Source: Clostridia bacterium (lineage in GTDB: Bacteria > Bacillota > Clostridia > Oscillospirales > CAG-272). Taken from it: a stretch of 38,715 nucleotides of DNA. Both the position numbers and the translations under genes were made by a program. Below are positions 16,192 to 25,185 of this stretch, piece by piece. The notes beneath the pieces were generated by a model that was not told where the DNA came from, did not search any database, and saw nothing but the letters and a program-made list of their open reading frames with translations. How positions within the stretch are numbered: position 1 is the stretch's first letter; each line of letters begins with the position of its first letter. Where the stretch lies: contig JAFUNF010000027.1 of NCBI GenBank assembly GCA_017473085.1, forward strand, positions 1 to 38,715. Reading direction: 5' to 3'.

Positions 16192-16942
16192 TTATATTCT
16201 CCAGCTTTTCCTTTATGTCCCTTGGGTTGTTGGTTGTGATTAGCTTAGCGCCATAGTCAAGGCAGGCTTCAAGCTTGCTTATTTGAGTAACGCCAGCACC
16301 AACCCAAGGCTCTATGCCCTTGCTAATCAAATAATCATAGTGCTCCTTTTTCTGCCACTCGAAAATACACGCACAGTAAAGGTACTCGTCAGGGTTTATG
16401 GTTTTGTTGCCTAACTCGTAATAAGGATAAAAGCCATGAAGCAGGTATTTCTTGCCGTATTTTTTATACACGTATTCAAGCACAAAGGCATCAAAGCTAT
16501 TTATAACTATTCTTTGTCCTAAGCCATATTTTTCCACAAGAGCAATAGTCTTTTCTATACACTCCTCGGCTCTTTTTTGATTTTGCTCGCTATAATATTC
16601 CTTGATTTCAAGGTTTAAGGTTAGCTTTGTGTCCTTTGTCCATTCTAAAAGCTCCTCAAGAGTTGGAATTATCTCAGGACCTCTTTGGTCACCTACGTTT
16701 ATCTGTCTCAATTCTTGAAATGTAGTGTCTGCAACCACACATTTTTTGTCACCTGTGCGGTTGGTTGTATCATCATGAATCAAAACAGGGACTAAGTCCT
16801 TTGTAAGACGTACGTCTGTTTCTATCATATCTGCACCATTTTCAAGTGCCATTTTAAAGGCAGTCATGGTGTTTTCATAATAGTTATAGCAGTCACCTCT
16901 GTGACCTGCTATTGCCATGCGATTATCATATGTCAGCTTCAT
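16178..16942 (-). CDS. Glycerophosphodiester phosphodiesterase
   Basis: A 254-residue GDPD-family enzyme with no signal peptide, so probably cytoplasmic. It would hydrolyse glycerophosphodiesters to a glycerol phosphate and an alcohol. The catalytic histidines are His14 in GHRGD and His56 in IHDDTTNR. Metal ligands Glu41 and Asp43 lie in ETDVR, and LNLEIKEY supplies another glutamate. The C-terminal GVTQISKLEACLDYGAKLIT matches the barrel end. The ATG has AGGAG six bases ahead and overlaps the dehydrogenase gene by 17 bases. The tight link to a glycerol-1-phosphate dehydrogenase suggests a shared substrate pool, possibly of sn-1 stereochemistry. Confidence 0.88.
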   Translation of the reverse strand: MKLTYDNRMAIAGHRGDCYNYYENTMTAFKMALENGADMIETDVRLTKDLVPVLIHDDTTNRTGDKKCVVADTTFQELRQINVGDQRGPEIIPTLEELLEWTKDTKLTLNLEIKEYYSEQNQKRAEECIEKTIALVEKYGLGQRIVINSFDAFVLEYVYKKYGKKYLLHGFYPYYELGNKTINPDEYLYCACIFEWQKKEHYDYLISKGIEPWVGAGVTQISKLEACLDYGAKLITTNNPRDIKEKLENINGQK

Positions 16943-18203
16943 TTTTATCTCCTAATAGGTCGTAATAGAGCCAAAGCACAGTATATCTGTCCTTTAGGTC
17001 CTTTGCATAAAGCACTGCATTTTCTAATTTCTCTTTTGAATAGGTATTTATAAATTGAAACGCATCAAGCTCTGCCAAGAACAAAAGGTCCAAAATATCG
17101 CCACAGGGTGGCACTTCCTTAAGAATTTCTCTAATTTGGGCTTCCTTTTCCTTGTAGATTTTTGACCTGTCGGTTACATACCTTTTCATTTTGTCCTGTA
17201 ATGCTATACAGCCATCTGCCACAGGTCCATAAAGCTCGCCAATTATCTGCTCATACTCCTGTCTTGGAGGGGTATATTGCTTATCAAAGCTATCAAGACT
17301 TAAAATTTCCTCACGAAGCATTTGAGTGATTACTGTTGAAAATGCAACATCAATTCCGTGTGGTAAATACTCCTCGTTATTTACTATGCCTGTAATCTCA
17401 AAGAAGTGAGAAAGATGATGCTCGCTTCCTGAGGCAGGGCGAGAGGTGGTAGCAAAGCTCATCATTATGCCAACCTGCATAAGTGCCAAGCTAAGTGCCC
17501 TTATGCTTTCCTCATCTCTTTGTAAAAGTCCCTTTGCAGTTTTTATGGTTGCATCTATCATTTCATAGGTTGAGTCGTATATATATTGACAAAAATACTC
17601 GTCATTAACTACCCTTGAAAGCTTCCAGTCGTTAAGGGCAGAAAGCTTACCTATTATGTCACCATAACCAGCCTTTATCATTTCCATAGGTGCGTTTTTC
17701 AAAACCTGTGTGTCGGCTATAATAGCCTTTGGCAAGCCACAGGGCACTGTATCCTTCATACCCTTAAGTATCATTGCGGCACCATTTGAGGCGTATCCGT
17801 CCATTGAGGGTGCAGTTGCAACTATCATATAAGGAATACCCTCAAAATGCGACACGTACTTGCACAAATCCTGAATTACACCTGAGCCAACGCCTACAAT
17901 TATTTGGCTATTTCCTAAATCATTTTTAACTCTTTCGATTGCTTCCTCGTTAGGCACTAAAATTGTTTTACCTGAGAAAATTACCTTTTTTATTTCCTTA
18001 CCTGAAAGTGCCTTTTCTGTCTGCTTGCCACCTGACGAATAGGTGTTTTCGTCAGCTACTAACAAAATTGAGGTGTAGTCACTACATAGCTCGCTTAGGT
18101 GTGAAATTGCACCACTCTCCACGTAAATATGCTCAATTGGACAGGTGTGAGTTTTGCCACAGGCTTTACACTCCACACCCTTTAACAGTTGATTTAAATT
18201 CAT
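16926..18203 (-). CDS. egsA: sn-Glycerol-1-phosphate dehydrogenase (AraM/EgsA family)
   Basis: A 425-residue NAD(P)-dependent enzyme of the AraM type, reducing dihydroxyacetone phosphate to sn-glycerol-1-phosphate, the enantiomer of the usual bacterial glycerol phosphate. Landmarks are the N-terminal ECKACGKTHTCP, the nucleotide-binding GVGSGVIQDLCKY, VATAPSMDGYASNGAAMI, and the metal-binding histidines in SEHHLSHFFE and LPHGIDVAF. The ATG overlaps the stop of the WYL regulator gene (ATGA) with AAGGAG eight bases ahead. In Bacillus the product is used for heptaprenylglyceryl phosphate by PcrB; no PcrB is in the window. Gram-negative contamination is not suggested. Function is confident; the pathway is inferred. 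Confidence 0.88.
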   Translation of the reverse strand: MNLNQLLKGVECKACGKTHTCPIEHIYVESGAISHLSELCSDYTSILLVADENTYSSGGKQTEKALSGKEIKKVIFSGKTILVPNEEAIERVKNDLGNSQIIVGVGSGVIQDLCKYVSHFEGIPYMIVATAPSMDGYASNGAAMILKGMKDTVPCGLPKAIIADTQVLKNAPMEMIKAGYGDIIGKLSALNDWKLSRVVNDEYFCQYIYDSTYEMIDATIKTAKGLLQRDEESIRALSLALMQVGIMMSFATTSRPASGSEHHLSHFFEITGIVNNEEYLPHGIDVAFSTVITQMLREEILSLDSFDKQYTPPRQEYEQIIGELYGPVADGCIALQDKMKRYVTDRSKIYKEKEAQIREILKEVPPCGDILDLLFLAELDAFQFINTYSKEKLENAVLYAKDLKDRYTVLWLYYDLLGDKNEADI

Positions 18204-19183
18204 TGATATAGCTCCTTTATTAGCTCAATATGGTCTTTAATTTGACTTACAACATTTTTAGGTTGAGTTACCCTTAGCTGTGCACCATAGGAGCAACACC
18301 AAGCGATAAACATTGGGCTAACCTGTACCTCAACTACGCATATTGCCTTGTCTTCCCTTGCGTTTATCTTTACTCTTTCGCCAAAGCGATCAAGAACCAT
18401 ATCAATCAAATTTTTGCTAATTTCAAAGGTTACTCTTTCAACCTTGCCACCATACATACTGAATAGTTGTCTTTTGTGCTCTGCCAAGCTTGCCTTTTCT
18501 GCTTTTTCGTTAGGGGTGATGTCCTCGTTTAGCATAGCTACGGATTCCATACGGTCAACACGATACTGATTTAGAGTTTTGTGCTTGTCGTCATAGCAAA
18601 CAAGGTAGTATTGGTTATCGTCAATAAAGGTGGCAACAGGGTTTACTATGTACCATTTTTTGTCCTTACGATAAACTCTTTCTCTATTTTCGTTGTAGTC
18701 AAAATAGTAAAAGCCAATTTTCTTGTTTTCCTGCTTTGCACGAACTATGGTGTCAATTGAGTAGTAGATTAATTCATTTGTGCTTTTCACTGTGCTATAT
18801 TTTGTGATATTTCCCTTTAGCATTTCTCCCATCTTACTACCTGCAAGGGCAGAAACCTTAGTAATTAGCTCGTCGGTTTTCTTTTCTGTAATGAAGCCTG
18901 CGGAGTGGACTGCATCCATCAAAATTCTTACCTCGTGAGGGTCAAAGTTTCTATCTACTACATAATACTTATTGCTTCTTGAACGGTCCTTTAACACCTC
19001 AAAGCCGTATTTATTTAAAAGGTCTATGTCGGCATAGAGGATTTTTCTGTCAACCTGTATTCCCTCGTCTCCTAACCTCTTAATAATAGTTTTGGTATCC
19101 ATTGGATTATTCTCGTCGGTTTCGCTTTTTAAAAGCTCCCATAGCTTCAAAAGCTTAATTTTACGTGAGTTTTCGTTTACCAT
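18200..19183 (-). CDS. WYL-domain transcriptional regulator
   Basis: A 328-residue regulator. Residues ~10-70 form a DeoR-like winged helix with DRKILYADIDLLNKYGFEV as recognition segment. The WYL domain follows, with KIGFYYFDYNENRER and KKWYIVNPVATF at its core and YYLVCYDD and LNQYRVDRM behind. WYL domains bind small ligands or nucleic acid. The ATG at 19183 has GAGGAGG seven bases ahead and starts one base after the rmuC stop; an in-frame ATG at 19216 is not supported. It is translationally coupled to egsA, whose ATG overlaps its stop. It could control this operon, which is inference. Confidence 0.88.
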   Translation of the reverse strand: MVNENSRKIKLLKLWELLKSETDENNPMDTKTIIKRLGDEGIQVDRKILYADIDLLNKYGFEVLKDRSRSNKYYVVDRNFDPHEVRILMDAVHSAGFITEKKTDELITKVSALAGSKMGEMLKGNITKYSTVKSTNELIYYSIDTIVRAKQENKKIGFYYFDYNENRERVYRKDKKWYIVNPVATFIDDNQYYLVCYDDKHKTLNQYRVDRMESVAMLNEDITPNEKAEKASLAEHKRQLFSMYGGKVERVTFEISKNLIDMVLDRFGERVKINAREDKAICVVEVQVSPMFIAWCCSYGAQLRVTQPKNVVSQIKDHIELIKELYQ

Positions 19184-19184
19184 A

Positions 19185-20564
19185 TTATTCCTCCTCGCCC
19201 TCATTGTCAGACTCAATTTCTAAAATATTCTCTGCCTCGCCTAAGGTTATTACTGAAATATCTCTTAGCTTCTTTTCCATTTTGTCAGCCTTTTTAGTGG
19301 TTAGTACATCAAGCTCACGACTTGCCTGATCAACCTTTTTCTTTGCACTTGAAAGTGTTTTTGCAAAGGTACCAAATTCGGTTTTGATTGCCTCTAACAG
19401 TGTAAACACCTTGTTACTATGCTTTTGAATAGCAAGTGAATCAAAGCCAAAGCGTAAGGAGTTAAGAAAGGCAAACAGGGTTGATGGACCTACTACGTTT
19501 ATTTTGTACTTTCTTTGTAGCTCCTCAAATAGTCCTGACTCTATAACCTCAATATAAAGACCCTCAGTTGGTAAAAACATTACTGCAAAGGCTGTGGTGT
19601 GTGGCACATCAATATATTTTGAGCTTATGTCCTTAGCACAGCCTACTATTCTTGTTCTTAATTCCTTTCGTGAGGAATCAATTGCTTGCTTGTCTCCCTT
19701 TTCCATAGATTCCTTTAGCTTGTTGTATGGCTCAAGTGGGAACTTTGAGTCAACAGGAAGATAAACAAAATCTCCATCCTGCGAGGTTGGCATTTTAATT
19801 GCAAATTCAACCACATCGTCGGAGCCCTTTTTGGTTGCCACGTTTTCCTCGTACTGATTCGGAGTTAAAACATCACTGATAATATTGCCCAGAACAACCT
19901 CTCCTACAATGCCCTTTGCTTTTACGTTTGTAAGCACGTTTCTCAAGGAGTCAACCCCTGAGGCAATGCTCTTAATTTCGCCAATCGCCTTGTTTACGTT
20001 TCCAATTTGGCTTACTACATTTTCAAATGAGGTCTTTAGTCTTTCGTCAAGAGTCTTCTGAAGCTTTTCGTCAACGGTTGCTTGAATTGCACTTAGCTTT
20101 TCCTCGTTTTCACGTCTTAAGTCCTTTAGGGATTTATCAACGCCCTGACCAATTAGTGCGTACTTTTCCGTCATATTTTTTGAAAAGCTATCAAATTTTT
20201 CGTTAAGGTTTTTAATTGCCTTTTCGTTTTCCTCTCTTACTGCTTCTGACATTTTAGACAGGGAGGCATTTAATTTTTCAATTAGCTCAATATAGTTATT
20301 AGTGTTTTTTTCATTAAAATCCTTAGTGCTTTTTTCTATCGAGGAAAGCTTTTCATTTATCTCCTTAATAAAGGAGCTATTTGTTCTTTCAATACTATCA
20401 AGAACCATTTTAAATGAGCCACTTAGACTCTCATCAACAGCTTCCTTAATTACTCTTTTATCAATTGGTGTCTTTTTTTGCCCAAGCACCACAAAAAGCA
20501 CCGCTACCGAGCTTATGGCACAAAGAATACAGCACACAAGCATAATTATTTCATAAATCTCCAC
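19185..20564 (-). CDS. rmuC: RmuC-family DNA recombination protein
   Basis: A 459-residue RmuC. An N-terminal membrane helix spans about residues 5-28. A long coiled coil follows (~40-210, rich in E, K and S), then the nuclease-like RmuC core with GIVGEVVLGNIISDVLTP, VDSKFPLEPYNK and FAVMFLPTEGLYIEV. The family limits inversions at short repeats by an unknown mechanism. The GTG at 20564 follows GGAGG by seven bases; an in-frame ATG at 20624 lies in the promoter and is rejected. It is the first gene of the leftward operon toward the WYL regulator and egsA. Confidence 0.92.
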   Translation of the reverse strand: MEIYEIIMLVCCILCAISSVAVLFVVLGQKKTPIDKRVIKEAVDESLSGSFKMVLDSIERTNSSFIKEINEKLSSIEKSTKDFNEKNTNNYIELIEKLNASLSKMSEAVREENEKAIKNLNEKFDSFSKNMTEKYALIGQGVDKSLKDLRRENEEKLSAIQATVDEKLQKTLDERLKTSFENVVSQIGNVNKAIGEIKSIASGVDSLRNVLTNVKAKGIVGEVVLGNIISDVLTPNQYEENVATKKGSDDVVEFAIKMPTSQDGDFVYLPVDSKFPLEPYNKLKESMEKGDKQAIDSSRKELRTRIVGCAKDISSKYIDVPHTTAFAVMFLPTEGLYIEVIESGLFEELQRKYKINVVGPSTLFAFLNSLRFGFDSLAIQKHSNKVFTLLEAIKTEFGTFAKTLSSAKKKVDQASRELDVLTTKKADKMEKKLRDISVITLGEAENILEIESDNEGEEE

Positions 20565-20595
20565 AGCTTGTCCTCCTTTACACTTATATAGTTTA

Positions 20596-20624
20596 ATTTT
20601 ACCACTAAATAATATAAAAATCAA
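20596..20624 (-). promoter_or_regulatory. Promoter of the rmuC operon
   Basis: On the minus strand TTGATT (plus 20619-20624) and TAAAAT (plus 20596-20601) are 17 bases apart, 32 bases before the GTG start. Confidence 0.65.
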
Positions 20625-20642
20625 CGGAAGTGAAAATTTTAT

Positions 20643-20670
20643 TTGATTTTAAATTTATTTATGCTATACT
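20643..20670 (+). promoter_or_regulatory. Promoter of rbfA-nrnA-truB
   Basis: TTGATT at 20643-20648 and TATACT at 20665-20670 are 16 bases apart, with TG one base upstream of the -10. It is divergent from the rmuC promoter with 18 bases between the two -35 boxes. Confidence 0.7.
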
Positions 20671-20724
20671 ATATATGAACTTTAAAGGAAAATACAAAAA
20701 ACGACTTAAGAAAGGAAAGAAAAA

Positions 20725-21093
20725 ATGCCAAAATACAGAAGAGACAGAATCAACGATGCTGTAAAGGAAGAAATGGCACAAATCATTCGTGATGTTAAGG
20801 ACCCCAGAGTTGCTGAGGCTATGGTTTCTATTACAGGTGCACAGGTTACAGGAGATTTAAAGTTTGCAAAAATTTACTTCTCTGTTTTAGGTGGAGATAA
20901 AAATGAGGTTTTAAAGGGTCTTAAGAGTGCAACAGGCTTTTTCAGAAGCGAGCTTGCAAAGAGAATTAACCTGAGAATTACCCCACAGCTTACCTTTGAA
21001 TACGATAACTCTGCCGAGTATGGCTCAAGCATTCACGCAATTTTAAAGACACTTGATATTAAGGAAGATGACGAGGACGAGGGAAATGAGTAA
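20725..21093 (+). CDS. rbfA: Ribosome-binding factor A
   Basis: A 122-residue 30S maturation factor. The opening RRDRINDAVKEEMAQIIRDV, the KH-like core with DPRV and TGDLKFAKIYFSVLG, and LRITPQLTFEYDNS are all typical. The C-terminus is acidic (KEDDEDEGNE). Length is normal. AGGAAAG precedes the ATG. In many Firmicutes rbfA follows nusA and infB; here it begins a fresh operon behind its own promoter. Its stop region contains the start of the next gene. Confidence 0.95.
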   Translation: MPKYRRDRINDAVKEEMAQIIRDVKDPRVAEAMVSITGAQVTGDLKFAKIYFSVLGGDKNEVLKGLKSATGFFRSELAKRINLRITPQLTFEYDNSAEYGSSIHAILKTLDIKEDDEDEGNE

Positions 21094-22075
21094 TCAATTT
21101 AAAGGTCTAAGCCTTTCCTCCCTTGCAAAGCTGGTTCGCAAAAAAAAGAATACTCTTATTCTTTGTCACCAAAATCCTGACCCAGACACATTAGGAAGTG
21201 CCTTTGCACTCAAGGAATTGCTTTACGTTTTTGGGTCCCTTTCAAGGGTTGCTTGCTGTGATGTACCCTCTAAGAAATTTAACTTTATAACTCTTGGAGA
21301 GGACTTATCCTATCATACTCTGAACTACGAAAGAATAATTGCAGTTGATGTGGCATCTCCCTCCCAGCTTGGCAAGTTGGATTTTCTTGCCAAGAGTGTT
21401 GATATAACTATTGACCATCACGAAATGAACACTCGTTTTTCCCCATATTATGAGGATTTTCGTGCGTCCAACTGTGAAAATATTTACTTGCTTGCTAAGA
21501 AAATGAAAGCACTAAAAAAGCTACCTAAGCACTTTTTTGAGTGTGTATATGCAGGAATGAGCTCAGATACAGGTGGCTTTAAGTATTCAAATGTAAAGCC
21601 TGAAACTATGAGCGTCGCCTGTGAGGTTTTGAAGAGTGAAATTGACCACGCAGAGATAAACAGAATTATGTTTGACTCCAAAACTATTGAGGAAATCAAG
21701 GCACAAAGGCTTACCTATGAGATAATGAAGCTATATTGCGACAACGCTCTTTCCGTTGCTATGTTTACTAAGGACTTCAAAAAGGAAAACGGAATAAACG
21801 ATGAGGATATTTCCGATGCAGTAAACCATGTAAGAGGCATTGAGGGAGTTTTAGTTGCTATTACTATTAAGCAAAGCTTTGATGACGAAAGGAAGTTTTT
21901 CATTTCCTCTCGCTCAAACGTGGAGATTGACGTATCAAGCGTATGCGCAAGCATAGGCGGTGGCGGGCATAAGCGTGCCGCAGGTGCCTCTATTTTTTGC
22001 GAATCTCCAGAGGAGGCTCTTGAGCTTGTGGTTGACCTTTTCAGTAAGGCAGTTGAGGAATTTAAGAAAAGCTAA
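21086..22075 (+). CDS. nrnA: DHH-family nanoRNase/pAp phosphatase
   Basis: A 329-residue DHH/DHHA1 phosphoesterase of the NrnA type, which degrades very short RNAs and 3'-phosphoadenosine 5'-phosphate in the cytoplasm. Motifs in order are LCHQNPDPDTLGSA near residue 25, IIAVDVASP, TIDHHEMN (the DHH core) near 115, and GGGGHKRAAGAS in the C-terminal DHHA1 domain. The ATG at 21086 overlaps the rbfA stop by eight bases and has GAGG ahead; an in-frame ATG at 21053 would lie deep within rbfA. The order rbfA-nrnA-truB is conserved in Firmicutes. Confidence 0.92.
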   Translation: MSNQFKGLSLSSLAKLVRKKKNTLILCHQNPDPDTLGSAFALKELLYVFGSLSRVACCDVPSKKFNFITLGEDLSYHTLNYERIIAVDVASPSQLGKLDFLAKSVDITIDHHEMNTRFSPYYEDFRASNCENIYLLAKKMKALKKLPKHFFECVYAGMSSDTGGFKYSNVKPETMSVACEVLKSEIDHAEINRIMFDSKTIEEIKAQRLTYEIMKLYCDNALSVAMFTKDFKKENGINDEDISDAVNHVRGIEGVLVAITIKQSFDDERKFFISSRSNVEIDVSSVCASIGGGGHKRAAGASIFCESPEEALELVVDLFSKAVEEFKKS

Positions 22076-22992
22076 TGAGTAAAATAGAAAACAATATAAG
22101 TGGTGTTTTGCTTGTAAACAAGCACAAGGGTGTTACCTCTCACGACATTGTTAATAAAATTAGACGACTGTACTCTACAAAAAAGGTAGGTCATACAGGC
22201 ACACTTGACCCCTTGGCAACAGGGGTGTTGCCTATTTTGATAGGTCGCAGTGCAAAGGCGAGTGAGTATTTGCTTTCGGAAAATAAGGAATATGTAGCCC
22301 ACCTACGTCTTGGCTTGACAACGGACACCGAGGATATAACAGGTAAGGTTTTAACTACAAGCGAGATGATTCCCACAAGGGAAGAGTTTTTTGAAGCTTG
22401 CCGACATTTCGTTGGCGAAATTACACAGGTGCCACCTATGTATAGTGCATTAAAGGTAAATGGGCAAAAGTTAGTTGATTTAGCAAGACAGGGTATCGAA
22501 ATTGAAAGACAGGGCAGAAAAATCAATATTTATTCAATTTTGCCCGAGGAAGTGTCTGAAATTGAGGGTGTTTACAAAATTAGAGTAGCTTGCTCTAAGG
22601 GTACGTACATACGGACACTTTGTGCCGATATTGGTGCATTTTTAGGCTGTGGTGCTACTATGACCGAGCTTGAAAGAACTGTTAGTGGCAATTTTAAAAT
22701 TGAGGACACCTACACAATTGACCAGCTTGAAAATATGTCCCCCCAGGAAAGGAATGCTCTTTTAATTCCTACTGAGGAGCTTTTTGGGGAGGCTAAGGCT
22801 GTTACTCTGCCCGACTTTTATTCAAGGCTCTTTAGAAGTGGCTGTGAGATTTATCTTGCAAAAATTAAAGCAAGCTTCCCTCTTGATACATTTTTAAGAG
22901 TTTACGACGGCGACGGCTTCCTTGCCTTAGGTCAGGTAAAGGAATATGAGCAAGGCTTGGCAATTAAGTCAATTAAGCTATTCAGAATATAA
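22075..22992 (+). CDS. truB: tRNA pseudouridine-55 synthase
   Basis: A 305-residue TruB, which makes pseudouridine 55 in the T-loop of tRNAs. The catalytic aspartate is in GHTGTLDPLATGVLPI near residue 44. VPPMYSALKVNGQKLVDLAR and CSKGTYIRTLCADIG are the other signatures. The C-terminal ~60 residues resemble a PUA-like tail. The ATG shares one base with the nrnA stop (TAATG). No ribF follows, unlike many relatives; a strong terminator ends the operon here. Confidence 0.95.
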   Translation: MSKIENNISGVLLVNKHKGVTSHDIVNKIRRLYSTKKVGHTGTLDPLATGVLPILIGRSAKASEYLLSENKEYVAHLRLGLTTDTEDITGKVLTTSEMIPTREEFFEACRHFVGEITQVPPMYSALKVNGQKLVDLARQGIEIERQGRKINIYSILPEEVSEIEGVYKIRVACSKGTYIRTLCADIGAFLGCGATMTELERTVSGNFKIEDTYTIDQLENMSPQERNALLIPTEELFGEAKAVTLPDFYSRLFRSGCEIYLAKIKASFPLDTFLRVYDGDGFLALGQVKEYEQGLAIKSIKLFRI

Positions 22993-23025
22993 AAGCACGC
23001 AGGAGCGACACTCCTGCGTGTTTTT
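22992..23025. terminator. Shared terminator of truB and the leftward lipoprotein operon
   Basis: CACGCAGGAG (22996-23005) pairs perfectly with 23011-23020 around CGACA and is followed by TTTTT. The AAAAG on the other side makes it usable by the leftward gene that ends at 23033 as well. Confidence 0.88.
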
Positions 23026-23032
23026 ACGTTTC

Positions 23033-24307
23033 TTATGAATTATCGGCAAGTACACAGTCAACCATATATCCGCCAAATTCTATCTCTTTATTTTCATATT
23101 CGCTTACACGATAATTTGATGAGTTATGAAGATTGTTGATATACTCTTGGTCTGATGTAGAATATTTGATTAAAATTCTAAATTGTTTTATTCCTGTTTT
23201 AGTGATTTCTGCCACCTTAAACTTGTTTGTTTCTCCAATCCCTCCTAATTCTGTAGAATCAATAAAATATCCTTCATCCACGAACAATCTAACAGCGCCC
23301 TCTGGGCATTCTTTACTCATTCCGTTTGCCTCAAAGATTGCATTGACAAGGTCATTGCGAGTGTTTTGGACGTCTGTGAAATAAGAGAAGAAATAGTCTA
23401 CTTGTGCAGTTGAAATCTTTATATTTTCAGCCTTTAAAAAGTCTTCTAAAGATATATTGTTTGCAAAATCTATTGTTCCATATCGATAGCTTGATTCGTC
23501 ATCATCAATTTTATATTTCAAAAAAAGTCCAGCACCTGTGATTTTGTCATCGCCCTCCAAAATCCATTTCGCTTCTTCAATATTGTTTTTATCATAGTTT
23601 ACAGCTACGCACTCTTTGATAATAGTGTCAAAGCAAGTTGCATTCAAAACTTCGTTTACTTTTTCTGGATAGTCTGCGACAAGGTCGGCAACTGTTTTTG
23701 GAGCAAAATCTTCTGCTTGATAAGGGCTGATTTCAACAGCGCTGTCGCCGAGATTTTCTTTGATTGCGTTTGAGATTTCGGTTTCTATTGAAGAGTCTGT
23801 TTTTTTGTACTCTTCCTTTGCATCAAAGGTCATAATGCTTTCGCTTTCAATTGTGATTTGCACCACCTCGATATTGCCGTCAAGTATATCATCAATATCA
23901 ACTGAGGTTAAAAATTCGATTGTCGCAACCTTAAGCTCTCTTTCGGTATCCCCTGTTTTTACAACGTTTGCCACCAAAATTTGCTCAATCGTATCCTCTT
24001 CTCCTATGTAGGCATAGGATGTGCTGATTGCATCCTTTATATAAGAGATTTTTTCAATTTGTTGTGACGCAAAGTGATTTGCATCTTCCAAATGTTCTGC
24101 CAAAAGCTCTTCAATGGTTGTATTCTCTTCCACTGGAGGAGTCTCTGTATCGGTAGAAAGAGGGGGTGCTTGTATGCCTATGTCTGTGTCTGTTTGGGTT
24201 TGTGTTTCTTCCTCTGGTGGATTGGAAGTATTACAGCCAAGCAAGGTCACAAGCATACATATAGCAAGGAATAGCACTACTATTTCTTTTATTTTTTGAA
24301 TTTTCAT
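23033..24307 (-). CDS. Secreted lipoprotein of unknown function
   Basis: A 424-residue predicted lipoprotein with lipobox LLGC (Cys25). A Thr/Glu/Pro-rich spacer follows (about residues 26-62, with repeated TQTQTDT), typical of a stalk to carry a domain off the membrane. The rest is acidic and mostly soluble, with several EEA, EIS and VNEVLNATC-like segments but no motif I recognise. The start ATG has GAGGAG seven bases ahead and lies 15 bases behind the DUF1295 gene, so it is the last gene of the sdaA operon. Its codon use appears somewhat more mixed than its neighbours (inference by eye). Confidence 0.7.
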   Translation of the reverse strand: MKIQKIKEIVVLFLAICMLVTLLGCNTSNPPEEETQTQTDTDIGIQAPPLSTDTETPPVEENTTIEELLAEHLEDANHFASQQIEKISYIKDAISTSYAYIGEEDTIEQILVANVVKTGDTERELKVATIEFLTSVDIDDILDGNIEVVQITIESESIMTFDAKEEYKKTDSSIETEISNAIKENLGDSAVEISPYQAEDFAPKTVADLVADYPEKVNEVLNATCFDTIIKECVAVNYDKNNIEEAKWILEGDDKITGAGLFLKYKIDDDESSYRYGTIDFANNISLEDFLKAENIKISTAQVDYFFSYFTDVQNTRNDLVNAIFEANGMSKECPEGAVRLFVDEGYFIDSTELGGIGETNKFKVAEITKTGIKQFRILIKYSTSDQEYINNLHNSSNYRVSEYENKEIEFGGYMVDCVLADNS

Positions 24308-24322
24308 TATTTCTCCTCAAGG

Positions 24323-25183
24323 TCATCTTTTAATCTTGAAGGGCAAAAGGTAATTGGTTGCTTTTTTGTATTCCTCAAAGCCTTCCTTTTTGCCTTGTCT
24401 TTTCTCTGCCATTGGTATGCTTACAAAGGCAAACAAAAGTGTGTTGGCTAAGGCACCTAATAGTAAATACCATGCAGTTGGTACAGCTATTGTGCAAGCA
24501 ATACCTATTCCCCACCACATTAAAATTTCTGCTAAGTAGTTAGGGTGGCGAGAATGCTTCCAAACACCATTTCTTATAAATGGTGTTTTTTTGGTTTTTC
24601 TATATTTGTGCATTTGTGTATCGGCAACGCCTTGAAGCACTATTGCACCAAGCGATATTACAAGTCCTATATATGCAAGTGGATTTGCCTCTTGTGTGCT
24701 TGTAAGGGCAGATATACCTGGAGTGACTACCAGATATACAACTATTGTTGGCACTAAGTGAATACCCACAAAATTGATTATAGGATAGAATTTTTTTGTT
24801 TGTTCCTTTAGCATTGTATATCGCCAATCCTGATATGTAAGGTCATAAAAGGTATATGCCCAGTTTGCTGTAAGTCTGACTCCCCACAAAATTACTACTA
24901 CAAGAAGTAGCCATTTGAATAGGCTCATTTCAACGCTTGTTGCCAAAAGGGAAAGTATCACAATTGGTTGAACACTCCAATAGGGGTCGTAAACTGATGC
25001 ATTGTTAAATAGCACGCTAAAAACAAAGCACAAGGCAGTTGCACCCACGTCTGCTAAGAAAATTGCAAGGTATAAATTAACTAACGGATAAAGCAAATAA
25101 TATACCCACAAGCCTACTAAAATTGAAAACAAATATACAAGAGCCACAACTAAAAAGCTAAGTCCTCTTTTTCCCTTAAGCAT
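24323..25183 (-). CDS. DUF1295 membrane protein, steroid-reductase/ICMT-like
   Basis: A 286-residue integral membrane protein with about seven hydrophobic helices. The C-terminal block NGVWKHSRHPNYLAEILMWW is the signature of the DUF1295 and isoprenylcysteine-methyltransferase-like fold, where the histidine and asparagine help bind a nucleotide cofactor. Relatives include 3-oxo-5-alpha-steroid 4-dehydrogenase C-terminal domains; the substrate here is likely a lipid but unproven. It starts two bases after the HEPN-like gene with a ribosome site (AAAGGAG) in that gene's end. Confidence 0.82.
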   Translation of the reverse strand: MLKGKRGLSFLVVALVYLFSILVGLWVYYLLYPLVNLYLAIFLADVGATALCFVFSVLFNNASVYDPYWSVQPIVILSLLATSVEMSLFKWLLLVVVILWGVRLTANWAYTFYDLTYQDWRYTMLKEQTKKFYPIINFVGIHLVPTIVVYLVVTPGISALTSTQEANPLAYIGLVISLGAIVLQGVADTQMHKYRKTKKTPFIRNGVWKHSRHPNYLAEILMWWGIGIACTIAVPTAWYLLLGALANTLLFAFVSIPMAEKRQGKKEGFEEYKKATNYLLPFKIKR

Positions 25184-25185
25184 TT

